DNA from: Opitutia bacterium
GTDB taxonomy: Bacteria > Verrucomicrobiota > Verrucomicrobiia > Opitutales > Opitutaceae
Length of the DNA stretch: 64,000 bases
Direction of reading: 5' to 3'
Assembly (NCBI GenBank): GCA_016187945.1
Contig: JACPIT010000005.1
Location: forward strand, 186,001-250,000
Position 1 is the first letter of the stretch. Every line of letters begins with the position of its first letter. The notes beneath the pieces were generated by a model. The model had not been told where the DNA came from. It saw only the letters and a program-made list of their open reading frames with translations, and searched no databases. Of the stretch, positions 39,097 through 47,630 are shown piece by piece. The translations under genes were made by a program, and so were the position numbers.

Positions 39097-40871
39097 CGCA
39101 CAGCGTAGCCTGGCATCTTCGGCGCGTCGACCGCGCGGAAGAAAAGATAGCGCTCGGCGAGCTCGCCGGCGAGCAGGAGCGCCAGCGCGCCCGCAGGAAA
39201 GTATTTCGCGTAATGCGCCATTACCGGCTCGGCGGCGACGGGCGCGAGTGCGACGAGAGCCGCCGCCGCGCCCGCCACCAGGCCGAGCCGGACACACAGC
39301 ACACCAACAAAACGACCGCGCTGCACGCGCGCGGAAACGGAGTCGCCGCGGAGCGACGCAAACTCGACCGCGAGCTTGGCTAGCAGCACGGCCACGAGCG
39401 GGAATGTGGCGTAATACGAGATATTCGCGGAGGCCGTCGCGGGCGGGAGAATCGCGAGGGACGCGAGCGCGAGGAGCGCGCCGCCGAGGAAGAAACGCGG
39501 CGCCGTGGACGCCGGGCGCCAGAAGCTGCGATGCGTGTCGACGTAGATCATCACCGAGCAGACGAGTCCGGCCACGCCCACGAGCGCGGCGAACGCCGCT
39601 GCGCCCGGCAGGTGCGGCGCGAACGTCGCGAGCGCCGTGAGCCCGAACCAGGCGCCGAAGAGCACGGCTTCACGGCTGAACCACGAGTTTCTCAGGCCGA
39701 GGAAAACGCGCCAGGCGCGCAGCGGTTGACCGAGGTGGAAGGTGGCCGCGGCGAGTCCGAGCGCACCGAGCGCCAGCGGCGCGAACGCGAAATAATTTGG
39801 CGCGCGCGAAGCGAGCGGCGTGAGCAGCAGCGTTTGGAGAGCGATGGCCCACGGGAGCAGCGTGAGCATGAGCACGAGCGGCCAGTGCGCCGGCTGCGGA
39901 CGCAACGCGAGCGCGTCGGCCGCGCGCATGCCCGCGGGCAATTCGCGCGCGGTGACGTAGCGGGTGGTCGGCCGCGTGTAGGTGGGATCGGGGCCGGGGA
40001 AGGCGATCGGGATTTTCGATTTTGGATTTTCGATTTTCGATTTCGGACCGGCTGCGGCGACGGCGCCCGGAACAAGGGAGTGCGACTCGTTGGGGGACGC
40101 ATTTGGCGCCGTCGGAGATGCCGGCGCTGCGGCGGATGCGGTGGTAGTGACCACGACGATGCGGATGGCTTGCGTGGGGCAGGCTTGGGCGCAGGCGGGG
40201 GCTTCGCCGTGCACGAGGCGCTGGTGGCAGAGGTCGCACTTTCGCACGATGCCGAGACGCGCGTTGTATTTCGGCACGTCGTAGGGGCACTTCAGGACGC
40301 AATACTGGCAGCCGATGCACTGGTCATCGAGGTGGCGGACGATGCCGGTGAGCGGATCTTTTTCGTAGGCGAGCACCGGGCAGCCGTTGAGGCAGCCGGG
40401 GTCGGCGCAGTGGTGGCAGGCGCTCGTGATCGTCTGCACGATCGGCAGGTCCGAGGCGCAACCGAGCAACTGGCCGGTGTCGCGCCAGGTTTCGTTTTCG
40501 TCGAGACCGTTGAGCGCGTGACAGGCGGAGACGCACGCCTTGCAGCCGGAGCAGGCGTCGAGATCGACCTCGAAGGCGTATTGCTCGCCGGCGCGCGGGC
40601 GCGAGAGCGGGAGGAGCGACTCGAAGATTTTCGGCTTCGCGTCGCCGGTTTTCGAGTCGTCGTAAGCGCGACTCGCGCGCGCAGCGGGGGTGTCGAGGCG
40701 CGATTGTTCGACGAGGAGTTCGTCGAGGAAATCGCGGAGGCTGCCGGCCGGCGAAGGCGCGATGTCGGGGCGCGGAGCACCGCTCACGGCGGCGCGCGCG
40801 GGCGGCGCGGCGCTTTCGTGCTCGGGGCGGCGGTCGTCGACCGCCGCTGCTGGTTCGCCGGCGGTTTTCAT
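39093..40871 (-). CDS. Fused DmsB-like Fe-S and DmsC-like membrane subunit of the nitrate reductase
   Basis: 592 residues. Residues about 100-235 form a four-cluster ferredoxin of the DmsB type ([66 protein letters not shown]). A linker at about 274-287 contains PKSKIEN repeats encoded by ATTTTCGATTTTGG units. Residues about 320-590 hold some eight membrane helices of the DmsC type. DmsBC passes electrons from quinol to a molybdoenzyme; here the natural partner is NasA, whose ATG overlaps this stop. Two subunits in one chain is unusual compared with E. coli. It would give a quinol-fed assimilatory reductase; this is inference from context. Confidence 0.88.
40011..40044 (-). repeat. AT-rich repeat ATTTTCGATTTTGG in the DmsBC-like gene
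   Basis: Four tandem units of GATTTTCGATTTTGG type in the linker between the Fe-S and membrane domains, in frame, translated as (P/N)KSKIEN repeats. The same sequence occurs twice in the flavoprotein gene. Confidence 0.8.
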
Positions 40872-40880
40872 CGCGGGCGC

Positions 40881-42638
40881 TCAGTAAACGTCGCGCTGGT
40901 AGCGACGGGCGGATTTGAGCTGGGCGACGTAATCCGCGGCTTTGTCGGCCGTGCGACCGCTGGCGCGGGCGACGGCTTGCACGAGCGCTTCGTCGACGTC
41001 GCGGGCCATGCGCGAGGCGTCGCCGCAGACGTAGAAATTCGCGCCGGCTTCGAGCCAGGCGAAGAGTTCGGCCGCCTGCTCGAGCATGCGGTGCTGGACG
41101 TAGGTCTTCGTCGCGGCGTCGCGCGACCAGGCGAGATCGAGGCGCGTGAGCGTGCCGTCGCGTTGGAGTTCCTCGAGTTCCTCGCGGTAGAGGAAATCGG
41201 TGGCCGATTTCTGGTCGCCGAAGAAGAGCCAGTTGCGGCCTTTCGCGCCGGTGGCGCGGCGCTCGGCGAGGAACGCGCGGAACGGGGCGATGCCCGTGCC
41301 GGGGCCGACCATGATGACCGGCGTGTCGCCGCTCGCGGGCAGGCGGAAGTTCGGGTTGCGGTGCACGAACACGCCGGCGCGGCCGACGGAGAGCGCGCGT
41401 TCGGCGAGGAAGGTGGAGCACACGCCCTTGCGCGCGCGGCCGCCGAGTTCGTAGCGGACGGCGCCGACGGTGAGGTGAACCTGACCGGCGTGCGCGCGCG
41501 GCGAGGAGGAGATCGAGTAGAGGCGGGGCTGGAGTTTTTTCAGCGCGCCGACGAACACGGCGGGCGACGGGCGCTTCGAGGGAAACGCGAGGCGGAGCGC
41601 GTCGAGGACGTCGTGCGGCTGGCCGTGTTTCTCGGTGTTGAGCGCGAGCAGTTCGATCAGCGCGGGCGCGGGGCGGCCGAGGTCGTAGAGATCGGTGAGC
41701 GCGCGGCGGAGCGAAGTCGGCGAGCCGGAGGGCGCGGGGACGGACTCCTCGCCGTCGCAGCCGAGCGCGGTGATCACGTCGTTGACGAGCTGCGGGCAAT
41801 GCTGCGGGAAAACGCCGAGCGCGTCGCCGGCTTCGTAGGCGAGGTCGGAGTCGGCGAGGGAAAACTCGACGTGGTTCACTTCCTTGGCCGAGCCGGCGAC
41901 GTTCAGGCAGCGCACGGCGAGCACGGGCGCGTGGAAGGGATTTTTCTTGGAGAAGCGAGGCTCGGCGTCGGAATTTTCGATTTTCGATTTTGGATTTTCG
42001 ATTGGGACTACGGAGGTGGCGAGGATGGCGCCGGAGTTTGCGCTGGCGGAGAGCGCGGCGAGGGATTTTTCCAGCCACGACTGGAAGGGCGCATCGTAGT
42101 CGAGGTCGCAGTCGACGCGGTCGGCGGCGCGAGTGGCGCCGAGGCGGGCGAGGGCGGCGTCGAAGTCTTTCGCGCACTGGCAGAATTTCGCGTAGTTGGT
42201 GTCGCCGAGGCCGCAGACGGAGAAGCGGACGTGCGTGAGCTGCGCGCCGTTGAGGCTGCGGAGCGAGGAGAGGAGCGCCTTCGCGTTGTCGGGCGGCTCA
42301 CCGTCGCCGTAGGTGCTGGTGATGACGAGGAGCGCGCCGGAGGAGGCGAGGCGCGGGACGTCGGCGGAGGCGGCGTCGAGGATCGTCGGGGCGAAGCCGC
42401 GGGTGGCGGCGAGTTTCGCAGCTTTCTTGGCGAGATTTTCCGAAGTGCCGGTTTGGGAGCCGAACAGGATCGTCAGCGGCGCGGCCGGTGCCGCTGAATT
42501 TTCGATTTTCGATTCTCGATTTTCGATTGGGCTCGCGGCACGAGAGAAAAGGCCGGCGAGGTAACCGTTGAGCCAGGCACGCTGCTCGGGGGTGAACGGA
42601 GCCGAGTCGGGAATGAATGGGACGAAGGGCGATGACAC
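40881..42638 (-). CDS. CysJ-like NADPH flavoprotein (nitrite or sulfite reductase electron donor)
   Basis: 585 residues in the CysJ order: an N-terminal assembly helix (FTPEQRAWLNGYLAGLF), a flavodoxin FMN domain (LFGSQTGTSENLAKKAA, TSTYGDGEPPDNA), an FAD domain (RLYSISSSP, GVCSTFLAER) and an NADPH domain (MVGPGTGIAPFRAFL, FFGDQ, YVCGDASRMARDV), ending in RRYQRDVY as in E. coli CysJ. It passes electrons from NADPH. Twelve bases separate it from the siroheme reductase gene, so that enzyme is the likely acceptor. In-frame ATTTTCGATT repeats insert IENRESKIEN (about 36-46) and [11 protein letters not shown] (about 211-221) at two domain borders. Confidence 0.9.
   Translation of the reverse strand: MSSPFVPFIPDSAPFTPEQRAWLNGYLAGLFSRAASPIENRESKIENSAAPAAPLTILFGSQTGTSENLAKKAAKLAATRGFAPTILDAASADVPRLASSGALLVITSTYGDGEPPDNAKALLSSLRSLNGAQLTHVRFSVCGLGDTNYAKFCQCAKDFDAALARLGATRAADRVDCDLDYDAPFQSWLEKSLAALSASANSGAILATSVVPIENPKSKIENSDAEPRFSKKNPFHAPVLAVRCLNVAGSAKEVNHVEFSLADSDLAYEAGDALGVFPQHCPQLVNDVITALGCDGEESVPAPSGSPTSLRRALTDLYDLGRPAPALIELLALNTEKHGQPHDVLDALRLAFPSKRPSPAVFVGALKKLQPRLYSISSSPRAHAGQVHLTVGAVRYELGGRARKGVCSTFLAERALSVGRAGVFVHRNPNFRLPASGDTPVIMVGPGTGIAPFRAFLAERRATGAKGRNWLFFGDQKSATDFLYREELEELQRDGTLTRLDLAWSRDAATKTYVQHRMLEQAAELFAWLEAGANFYVCGDASRMARDVDEALVQAVARASGRTADKAADYVAQLKSARRYQRDVY
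41971..42004 (-). repeat. AT-rich repeat ATTTTCGATTTTGG in the flavoprotein gene (second copy)
   Basis: Tandem ATTTTCGATTTTCG and ATTTTGGATTTTCG units in frame, between the FMN and FAD domains. Confidence 0.8.
42496..42528 (-). repeat. AT-rich repeat ATTTTCGATTTTCG in the flavoprotein gene (first copy)
   Basis: Tandem TTTTCGATTTTCGATTCTCG units in frame, between the N-terminal helix and the FMN domain. It is a notable AT-rich stretch in GC-rich DNA. Confidence 0.8.
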
Positions 42639-42650
42639 GGAAAGCGGGAG

Positions 42651-44465
42651 TTACGAGAGGAGTTGCTTGAGTTCTTCGACGGTGTGGCGGCGGGACCAGG
42701 TGACGAACGTTTCGCCGGCGGTGCGGCGGGCGGCGAAGGTCGCGAGCGTGCGCGCGACGAGCGCGGGCAGATCGTCGGCGGCGACGTTGCGGAAAATTTC
42801 GCGGGCGATGCCCTGCTCCTGATCCATGCCGCCGCCGAGGACGACGTGGTAGCCTTCGCGACCGTCGGCGAGCTTCGTGGCGACGCCGCCGAGGTCGCCG
42901 CAGTAATGCTGCGCGCAGGAGTGCGGGCAGCCGGTGAGGTGGACGTTGACGGGCGCGTCGAGCGCCGGGCCGTGGGAGCGCAAGTGCGCGGCGACGGTGC
43001 GCGCGTGGCTCTTGGTGTCGGCGCCGGCGTATTTGCAGCCTTTGTTGCCGGTGCAGGCGATCACGCAGCCGGCGCTGGCGTGCGCGTCGGTGTAGAGGCC
43101 GAGCGCGTGCACGGCGTGGGCGACGGCGGCGGCGCTGTCGGCGGTGAGGTGCGGGATTAGGAGGTTTTGCCAGACGGTGAGGCGGAGTTCGCCGGTGCCG
43201 TAACGCTCGGCGAGAGCGGCGATGTCGCGCATCTGCGCGGACGTCATGCGGCCGACGGGCACGCCGACACCGAGATAAAAACGGCCGAACTCCGCCTGCG
43301 GGTGGATGCCGAGGTGGGCGCGCTTGTCGATCGGCGCGCGCGGCTCGCAAGCGGTGCGCGGCAGGCGCACGAGCGGGAACGAGAGCTTCTTCTGCGTTTC
43401 CTCGAGGAACTTTTCGTGACCCTTCCAGCGCTCGAGGAGGTATTTCAGGCGGGCCTTCTTGCGGTCGGTGCGGTCGCCGTTTTCGCGGAAGACGCGGATC
43501 ATCGCGGCGGCGACGGGCACGAGCTGCTCGGGCGTGAGGAGCAGGCCGGTGTCGCGCGCGAAATCCTTGTGGCCGGTGATGCCGCCGAGTTCGCAGCGGA
43601 AGTAGATGCCGGGCGCAGGCCGGAGAGCTGAGAGTTGAGGGTTGAGAGTTGAGAGACTGTTTTCCGTGACGCGGACGGCGAAGAAGCCGATGTCGTTCGT
43701 GTCGGCGGCGGCGGAGATCGTGCCGCCGGAATCGAAGGCGACGTTGAACTTGCGCGGCAGGCCGTAGAGGTCGCGGTGATTGAGAATGTAGTGATGCAAC
43801 GCGTGCGCGAACGGCCGGACGTCGATCAGCTCGCGCGCGTCGAAGCCCGACGTGGGGGTCGCGGTGATGTTGCGGATGTTGTCGGCGCCGGAGCCGCGCG
43901 AGGTGAGGCCGAGCTGCGAGACGCGCGTGAGCACGCGGACGATCGAGCGCGGCGGGAGTTCGCGGAGCTGGAAGTTCGCGCGCGTCGTGATGTCCGCGAC
44001 GCCGTTGCCGCACTCGTCGGCGAGGTCGGCGAGGCCGCGGAGCTGGTGCGCGTGGAGCTCGCCGGCGGGGATGCGCAGGCGGATCATGAAACTGTCCTGC
44101 GCAGGCGCGACGTAGAAGAGGCCGTGGAACTTGAAGCGGAAGGTGTCGGCCTCGTCGGGGAATTTGTCGGCGGCGGCGTGCGCGCAGAGTTTTTCCCAGA
44201 TTTCGAGCGAGTCCTCCTCGAGTTTCCAACGCTCGGGTTTCGAGAGATCGGAGACGGGCGTGCCGAAGACGGTTTCCTCCGCGAGCGCGGACGGCGCGGC
44301 GAGGTTGCCGGTGGCGGCGGCAGCGGGCGCGCCGGTGAGCGCGCCGTTGACGGTGAGGCCGACGAAGGGCGACGAGTTCAACGCGCCGGCGAGGAAACCG
44401 CTGAGGTATTCCTTCTGTTGCGGAGTGAATTCTCCGGCGGACGGTGGGAGCGCGGTGGAGAGCAT
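42651..44465 (-). CDS. Siroheme nitrite (or sulfite) reductase, NirA-like
   Basis: 604 residues from the ATG at 44465. Two ferredoxin-like half repeats are followed by the siroheme/[4Fe-4S] ligands: CTGNKGC near 468-475 and CPHSC near 512-517. It resembles ferredoxin-nitrite reductases more than E. coli CysI, and the neighbouring genes are for nitrate, so nitrite to ammonia is the probable reaction. The N-terminus GEFTPQQKEYLSGFLAGALN repeats the assembly helix of the partner flavoprotein, which is not usual in NirA. Residues about 267-282 (NSLSTLNPQLSAL) come from an in-frame repeat at 43622-43655. It lies two bases after the narK stop. Confidence 0.88.
   Translation of the reverse strand: MLSTALPPSAGEFTPQQKEYLSGFLAGALNSSPFVGLTVNGALTGAPAAAATGNLAAPSALAEETVFGTPVSDLSKPERWKLEEDSLEIWEKLCAHAAADKFPDEADTFRFKFHGLFYVAPAQDSFMIRLRIPAGELHAHQLRGLADLADECGNGVADITTRANFQLRELPPRSIVRVLTRVSQLGLTSRGSGADNIRNITATPTSGFDARELIDVRPFAHALHHYILNHRDLYGLPRKFNVAFDSGGTISAAADTNDIGFFAVRVTENSLSTLNPQLSALRPAPGIYFRCELGGITGHKDFARDTGLLLTPEQLVPVAAAMIRVFRENGDRTDRKKARLKYLLERWKGHEKFLEETQKKLSFPLVRLPRTACEPRAPIDKRAHLGIHPQAEFGRFYLGVGVPVGRMTSAQMRDIAALAERYGTGELRLTVWQNLLIPHLTADSAAAVAHAVHALGLYTDAHASAGCVIACTGNKGCKYAGADTKSHARTVAAHLRSHGPALDAPVNVHLTGCPHSCAQHYCGDLGGVATKLADGREGYHVVLGGGMDQEQGIAREIFRNVAADDLPALVARTLATFAARRTAGETFVTWSRRHTVEELKQLLS
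43622..43655 (-). repeat. In-frame GAGAGTTGAGGGTTGAG repeat inside the nitrite reductase gene
   Basis: Tandem imperfect units (GAGAGCTGAGAGTTGAGG, GTTGAGAGTTGAGAG) encode LSTLNPQLSAL on the minus strand. This unit is a common dispersed repeat style, and the insertion keeps the frame. Confidence 0.75.
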
Positions 44466-44467
44466 GT

Positions 44468-45775
44468 TCAGACGCGAGCGAGGCACATCGCACCCCAGGT
44501 GTTGCGCCAGCGGAACTTCACGAGGCCGAGGCCGGCGAGTGCGAGGACGCACAGCCCGGCGAAGAGGAGGATGCCGCTCGTGTAGCTGCCGGTCTGCGCG
44601 TGCGAGAAGCCGAACAACATGCCGAGACCGAAGCCGCCGAGCCCGCCGCCGCAACCGACGAGACCGGTCATGAGATTGATGTCTTTCGGGAAGCGCTGCG
44701 GCAGGAGTTGGAAGACCGAGCCGTTGCACATGCCGAACGCGCCCGACGCGATGAAGAACGCCGCGCCGCAGAGCCAGAGATTCGACGAGAGCGCGGCGAC
44801 GACGAGCGCGCCCGCGGCGACCGAGTAGAACACGCCGAGCGAGCGGATGCCGCCGAGGCGATCCGCCAGCGCACCGCCGAGCGGACGGCCGAGTGCGCCG
44901 ATCAGCGTGCAGAACGCTGCCATTTCGCCGGCATGCACCGGCTTCAGGCCGAACGCGTCCTTGAAGTAGAGCGCGAACGCCGTCGCGAGCCCAACGAAGC
45001 CGCCGAAGCTGATCGTGTAGAAAAAGCAGAACCAGTGCGCGTCGCGCTCGCGGAGCACGCGAACGTAGTCGGAGAGCTGCTTGCGCTTCACGACACCCGG
45101 CGGCTCCTTCGCGAAATACGCGTAGAGCAAAAACGCGATCCCGAGCGGGATCAGCGCGGCGCCGAAGACCGCCTGCCAGCCCCACGTCGCGGCGATGCGA
45201 GGCGCGAGCAAGTGATCGATCACGACGCCGATGTTGCCCGCGCCGGCGAGCCCGAGCACGACGCCTTGGAGATGCGGCGGATACCAGCGACCGGCCTGCG
45301 GCAGCGCGACCGCGAAGCTCGCACCGGCGACGCCGAGCACGAGACCGAGCACGAGAGTCTGGCCGAGAGTGGAGAGTCCGAACTGCCAGGCCATGAGCAG
45401 GCCGCACATCACCGCGATCTGCGCGAGCAGGCCGGTGTTCTTCGTGCCGATGCGATCGACGAGCAGGCTCAACGCGATGCGCAGCACGGCGCCGGCGAGG
45501 ATCGGCGTGGAGACCATCAGGAATTTTTGCTCGCTCGTCAGACCGAGTGCCGGAGCGATCAGCGCGCCGAGAGCGCCGAGCATCGTCCACACCATGAAGC
45601 TCACGTCGAAATAGAGGAACGACGTCGCCAGCGTCGGCCAGTGGCCGGTGCGGCGGAGCTGTTGCGAGACGCTCAGCGCCGCGTCTGTCGGGGCAGGCTC
45701 GGCCGACTCGACCGGGCACGTTGCCGCGGGGAGCGAAACAGTAGCAAGAGGGGAAGTTTCAGCGCGTGAAGACAT
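44468..45775 (-). CDS. narK: Nitrate/nitrite transporter, NarK/NasA-type MFS
   Basis: 435 residues with about twelve membrane helices after a polar leader of some 40 residues. Family signatures: FMVWTMLGALGALIAPALGLT, VSTPILAGAVLRIALSLLVDRIG, LGLAGAGNIG and the nitrate-signature Gly-rich helix GLVGCGGGLGGFGLG. NarK-type proteins take up nitrate or exchange it for nitrite. It starts the series narK, nirA-like, cysJ-like, dmsBC-like, nasA, cobA, with gaps of a few bases or overlaps. A candidate operator (ATGA-N7-TCAT) lies about 80 bp upstream of its start. Confidence 0.93.
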   Translation of the reverse strand: MSSRAETSPLATVSLPAATCPVESAEPAPTDAALSVSQQLRRTGHWPTLATSFLYFDVSFMVWTMLGALGALIAPALGLTSEQKFLMVSTPILAGAVLRIALSLLVDRIGTKNTGLLAQIAVMCGLLMAWQFGLSTLGQTLVLGLVLGVAGASFAVALPQAGRWYPPHLQGVVLGLAGAGNIGVVIDHLLAPRIAATWGWQAVFGAALIPLGIAFLLYAYFAKEPPGVVKRKQLSDYVRVLRERDAHWFCFFYTISFGGFVGLATAFALYFKDAFGLKPVHAGEMAAFCTLIGALGRPLGGALADRLGGIRSLGVFYSVAAGALVVAALSSNLWLCGAAFFIASGAFGMCNGSVFQLLPQRFPKDINLMTGLVGCGGGLGGFGLGMLFGFSHAQTGSYTSGILLFAGLCVLALAGLGLVKFRWRNTWGAMCLARV

Positions 45776-46125
45776 TCGTCGGCGCTAAAAGCGCGGGCCA
45801 TGCCAGCGGTTCGCGGCGGACGCGTTCGCGCGGCGCAAAGAATTCATGGCGGCATGAACAACGCTCATTAAAGTCAGCGAAAAATAAGGCGTGCGATGAG
45901 CGCGGCTCACCGACGAGCCGGGTGAAATCGTCGATGCAGGAAGCGCGCGGGAACGCGAAGGCGGGGCGGTTGCCCGACGAGTCTACGCGATGGGATTACG
46001 CGAGCGGGTGGGTCACGCGAAGATAGAGCGGCGGCGCCGGACGGACCGTCGGTCGGGAGCGACGTTTGCGGGTTTTGAATGGGTGCGAGCGTTCGAGGGG
46101 CCGGCTGAAGCCGGCCCTACCTCGA
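45776..46125. other. Leader region of narK, no gene seen
   Basis: About 350 bp without a convincing gene. It holds the ATGA-N7-TCAT site at 45854, a TTCATG-gcgg-CATGAA inverted repeat overlapping it (45843-45858), an A/T-rich patch (45868-45890) that may be part of the promoter, and a GGGCCGGCT-GA-AGCCGGCCC inverted repeat at 46098-46117. Confidence 0.6.
45854..45868. promoter_or_regulatory. Candidate LysR-type operator upstream of narK
   Basis: ATGAACAACGCTCAT, an ATGA-N7-TCAT dyad 79 bp before the narK start. Matching sites are at 46364 (ATGAACAGCGCGCAT) and 54044 (reverse complement ATGAACGGCGCTCAT), the last directly in front of the lysR gene. Length and symmetry suit LysR-family sites. 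Confidence 0.5.
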
Positions 46126-46326
46126 TCAGTCGCGCTCGACGAGGCCGGTTGGCCAGGCGCAGTAGCTCGGTGACGGATCGCACGACGCCAGCGGGAGCGT
46201 GAACGGCACGGCGGGCTTCTTCGGCGGCGGCAGCAGCGACGTCCGATGCGCCAGATCCTGGTCGAGCGGACCGAAGAGCCGGTCGGGAACCAGGTTGAGC
46301 GGGGGCGTGGCGGGCTGCGAGGTCAT
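46126..46326 (-). CDS. 66-aa proline-rich small protein, unknown
   Basis: 66 residues from the ATG at 46326 (MTSQPATPPLNLVPDRLFG). It is rich in Pro with an SLLPPPKKPAVPF core and ends CAWPTGLVERD; there is no membrane segment. An ATGA-N7-GCAT site lies 38 bp upstream, in the position expected of a regulated promoter, and the gene is inside the nitrate island, which supports a real coding sequence. A longer frame upstream crosses that site and is not used. The function is unknown. Confidence 0.45.
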   Translation of the reverse strand: MTSQPATPPLNLVPDRLFGPLDQDLAHRTSLLPPPKKPAVPFTLPLASCDPSPSYCAWPTGLVERD

Positions 46327-46363
46327 GCGGGAGAGTTTAGCGAGTCGCGTGCCACCCGAAGCC

Positions 46364-46378
46364 ATGAACAGCGCGCAT
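46364..46378. promoter_or_regulatory. Candidate operator upstream of the 66-aa gene
   Basis: ATGAACAGCGCGCAT, one mismatch from the ATGA-N7-TCAT pattern. Adjacent TCATGC-CTC-GCATGA (about 46393-46407) and GCATGAAC near 46415 add further half-sites. Confidence 0.45.
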
Positions 46379-46553
46379 GCGCCAGTAAAATGCTCATGCC
46401 TCGCATGAATTTTATGCATGAACAACTGGGGGCGGCGGACCGCGGCGGCGGTGCGTTTTTGGGGGCGACCTTGCAGTGGGTGTCGGGAGGGGGAGCGGGT
46501 TCGCGCCGGAAGCGGTTGCGGCGCGACCGGGTGCGTTGCGCGCGCCGCGCTCG

Positions 46554-46579
46554 GATCGCGGCGTAAAGCCGCTCCTACA
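46554..46579 (+). repeat. REP half-copy (GATCGCGGCGTAAAGCCGCT family)
   Basis: A single arm of the GTAGGAGCGG element, with no partner arm within 100 bp. It lies upstream of the 66-aa gene and downstream of the ABC ATPase gene. Confidence 0.8.
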
Positions 46580-46614
46580 GTTCGCGGTGCGAGAACGCCG
46601 AGTCGGACGGGGCT

Positions 46615-47448
46615 TCAGCCCGCACGGGAAGGGTTCAGCGCGGGCTGAAGCGACGCGCTACTGACGGGCTTCGCCGGGCGTTCGTGGCTGCGCTCTTCAA
46701 GGAACGAGATGAGGTTTTCGCGGCACCGGTAATACTCGGGATCTTCGAACAAGGTGCGGCGATCGCGCGGGCGCGGGAACGGCACCGTCATGATTTCGCC
46801 GATGGTGGCGCGCGGGCCGTCGGTCATGCAGACGACGCGGTCGGCGAGCAGGATCGCTTCGTCGACGTCGTGCGTGATGATGAGCGCGGTGATTTGCTGG
46901 CGCTGCCAGACGGCGAGGAGCGCGTCCTGGAGTTCTGCGCGCGTGAGCGAGTCGAGCATGCCGAAGGGCTCGTCGAGCAGCAGCATCTTCGGCGAGAGGG
47001 CGAACGCCCGGGCGAGACCGACGCGCTGGCGCATGCCTTGGGAGAGTTCGCCGGGCTTTTTGTGCAGGGCGTCGCCGAGGCCGACGATCTTGAGGTAGTA
47101 TTCGGCGAGTTCGCGGCGCTGTGCGGGCGAGTAGGCGAAGTAAACCTGGTTCACGCCGAGGAGCACGTTGTCGAGGACGCTGAACCACGGCAGCAGGCAC
47201 GGCGCCTGGAAGACGACGCCGCGATCAGGACCGGGCTCGGTGATGGTTTTGCCGTCGAGCAGCATCGTGCCGGAGGTCGCGGGCGTGAGGCCGGCGATCA
47301 TCGAGAGCACGGTGGATTTGCCGCAGCCGGAGTGACCGATGAGCGAGACGAACTCGCCGGGCGCGAAGTCGAGGTTGAAGTCCTCGACGATCACGGTCGG
47401 GCCGTAGGCTTTGTGGATGCCGGTGAGTTGGAGGAGTGGTTCTGGCAC
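46615..47448 (-). CDS. nrtD: Nitrate ABC transporter ATP-binding protein (NrtD-like)
   Basis: 277 residues. Walker [11 protein letters not shown]-loop [12 protein letters not shown], signature [14 protein letters not shown], Walker [12 protein letters not shown] and H-loop ITHDVDEA are all present, typical of the nitrate/sulfonate/taurine import ATPases. A C-terminal [14 protein letters not shown] motif is common in NrtC/D. The last 15 residues ([15 protein letters not shown]) are encoded by a GCGGGCTGAAG-type dispersed repeat, so the natural end has been extended by it. It pairs with the second ATPase 180 bp upstream. Confidence 0.85.
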   Translation of the reverse strand: MPEPLLQLTGIHKAYGPTVIVEDFNLDFAPGEFVSLIGHSGCGKSTVLSMIAGLTPATSGTMLLDGKTITEPGPDRGVVFQAPCLLPWFSVLDNVLLGVNQVYFAYSPAQRRELAEYYLKIVGLGDALHKKPGELSQGMRQRVGLARAFALSPKMLLLDEPFGMLDSLTRAELQDALLAVWQRQQITALIITHDVDEAILLADRVVCMTDGPRATIGEIMTVPFPRPRDRRTLFEDPEYYRCRENLISFLEERSHERPAKPVSSASLQPALNPSRAG

Positions 47449-47517
47449 GGGGAGCGGAGGACGGAAGACTGAGGACGGATTACGGAGAGACGACGGATTG
47501 AGGGCGAAGGGTCAGAG

Positions 47518-47625
47518 ACTCTTTCCTCTTTCTCTTAATCTTCCTCTTTCTCCCCGTTTGGATGCGGTGCGGTGTGCGTCCGATTTTGGGGGAGAAAGAT
47601 TAAGAGAAAGAGGAAAGAGAAAGAT
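47518..47625 (+). repeat. Pyrimidine/purine inverted repeat pair
   Basis: A C/T-only arm (CTTTCCTCTTTCTCTTAATC then TTCCTCTTTCTC) and its A/G mirror are separated by about 45 GC-rich bases. It lies between the two ABC ATPase genes and ends five bases before a stop codon. Confidence 0.85.
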
Positions 47626-47630
47626 ACGCC

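Noticed and set aside
40881-44465. Sulfate-assimilation sulfite reductase as the role of the flavoprotein and siroheme enzyme
   Set aside because: No other sulfate genes are present, the siroheme protein looks NirA-like and the pair sits between narK and nasA; nitrite is preferred, though sulfite cannot be excluded by sequence.
45776-46125. NasT-type antitermination leader before narK
   Set aside because: I looked for the paired hairpin with hexaloop and a terminator but could not define one; no NasT gene is in the window.
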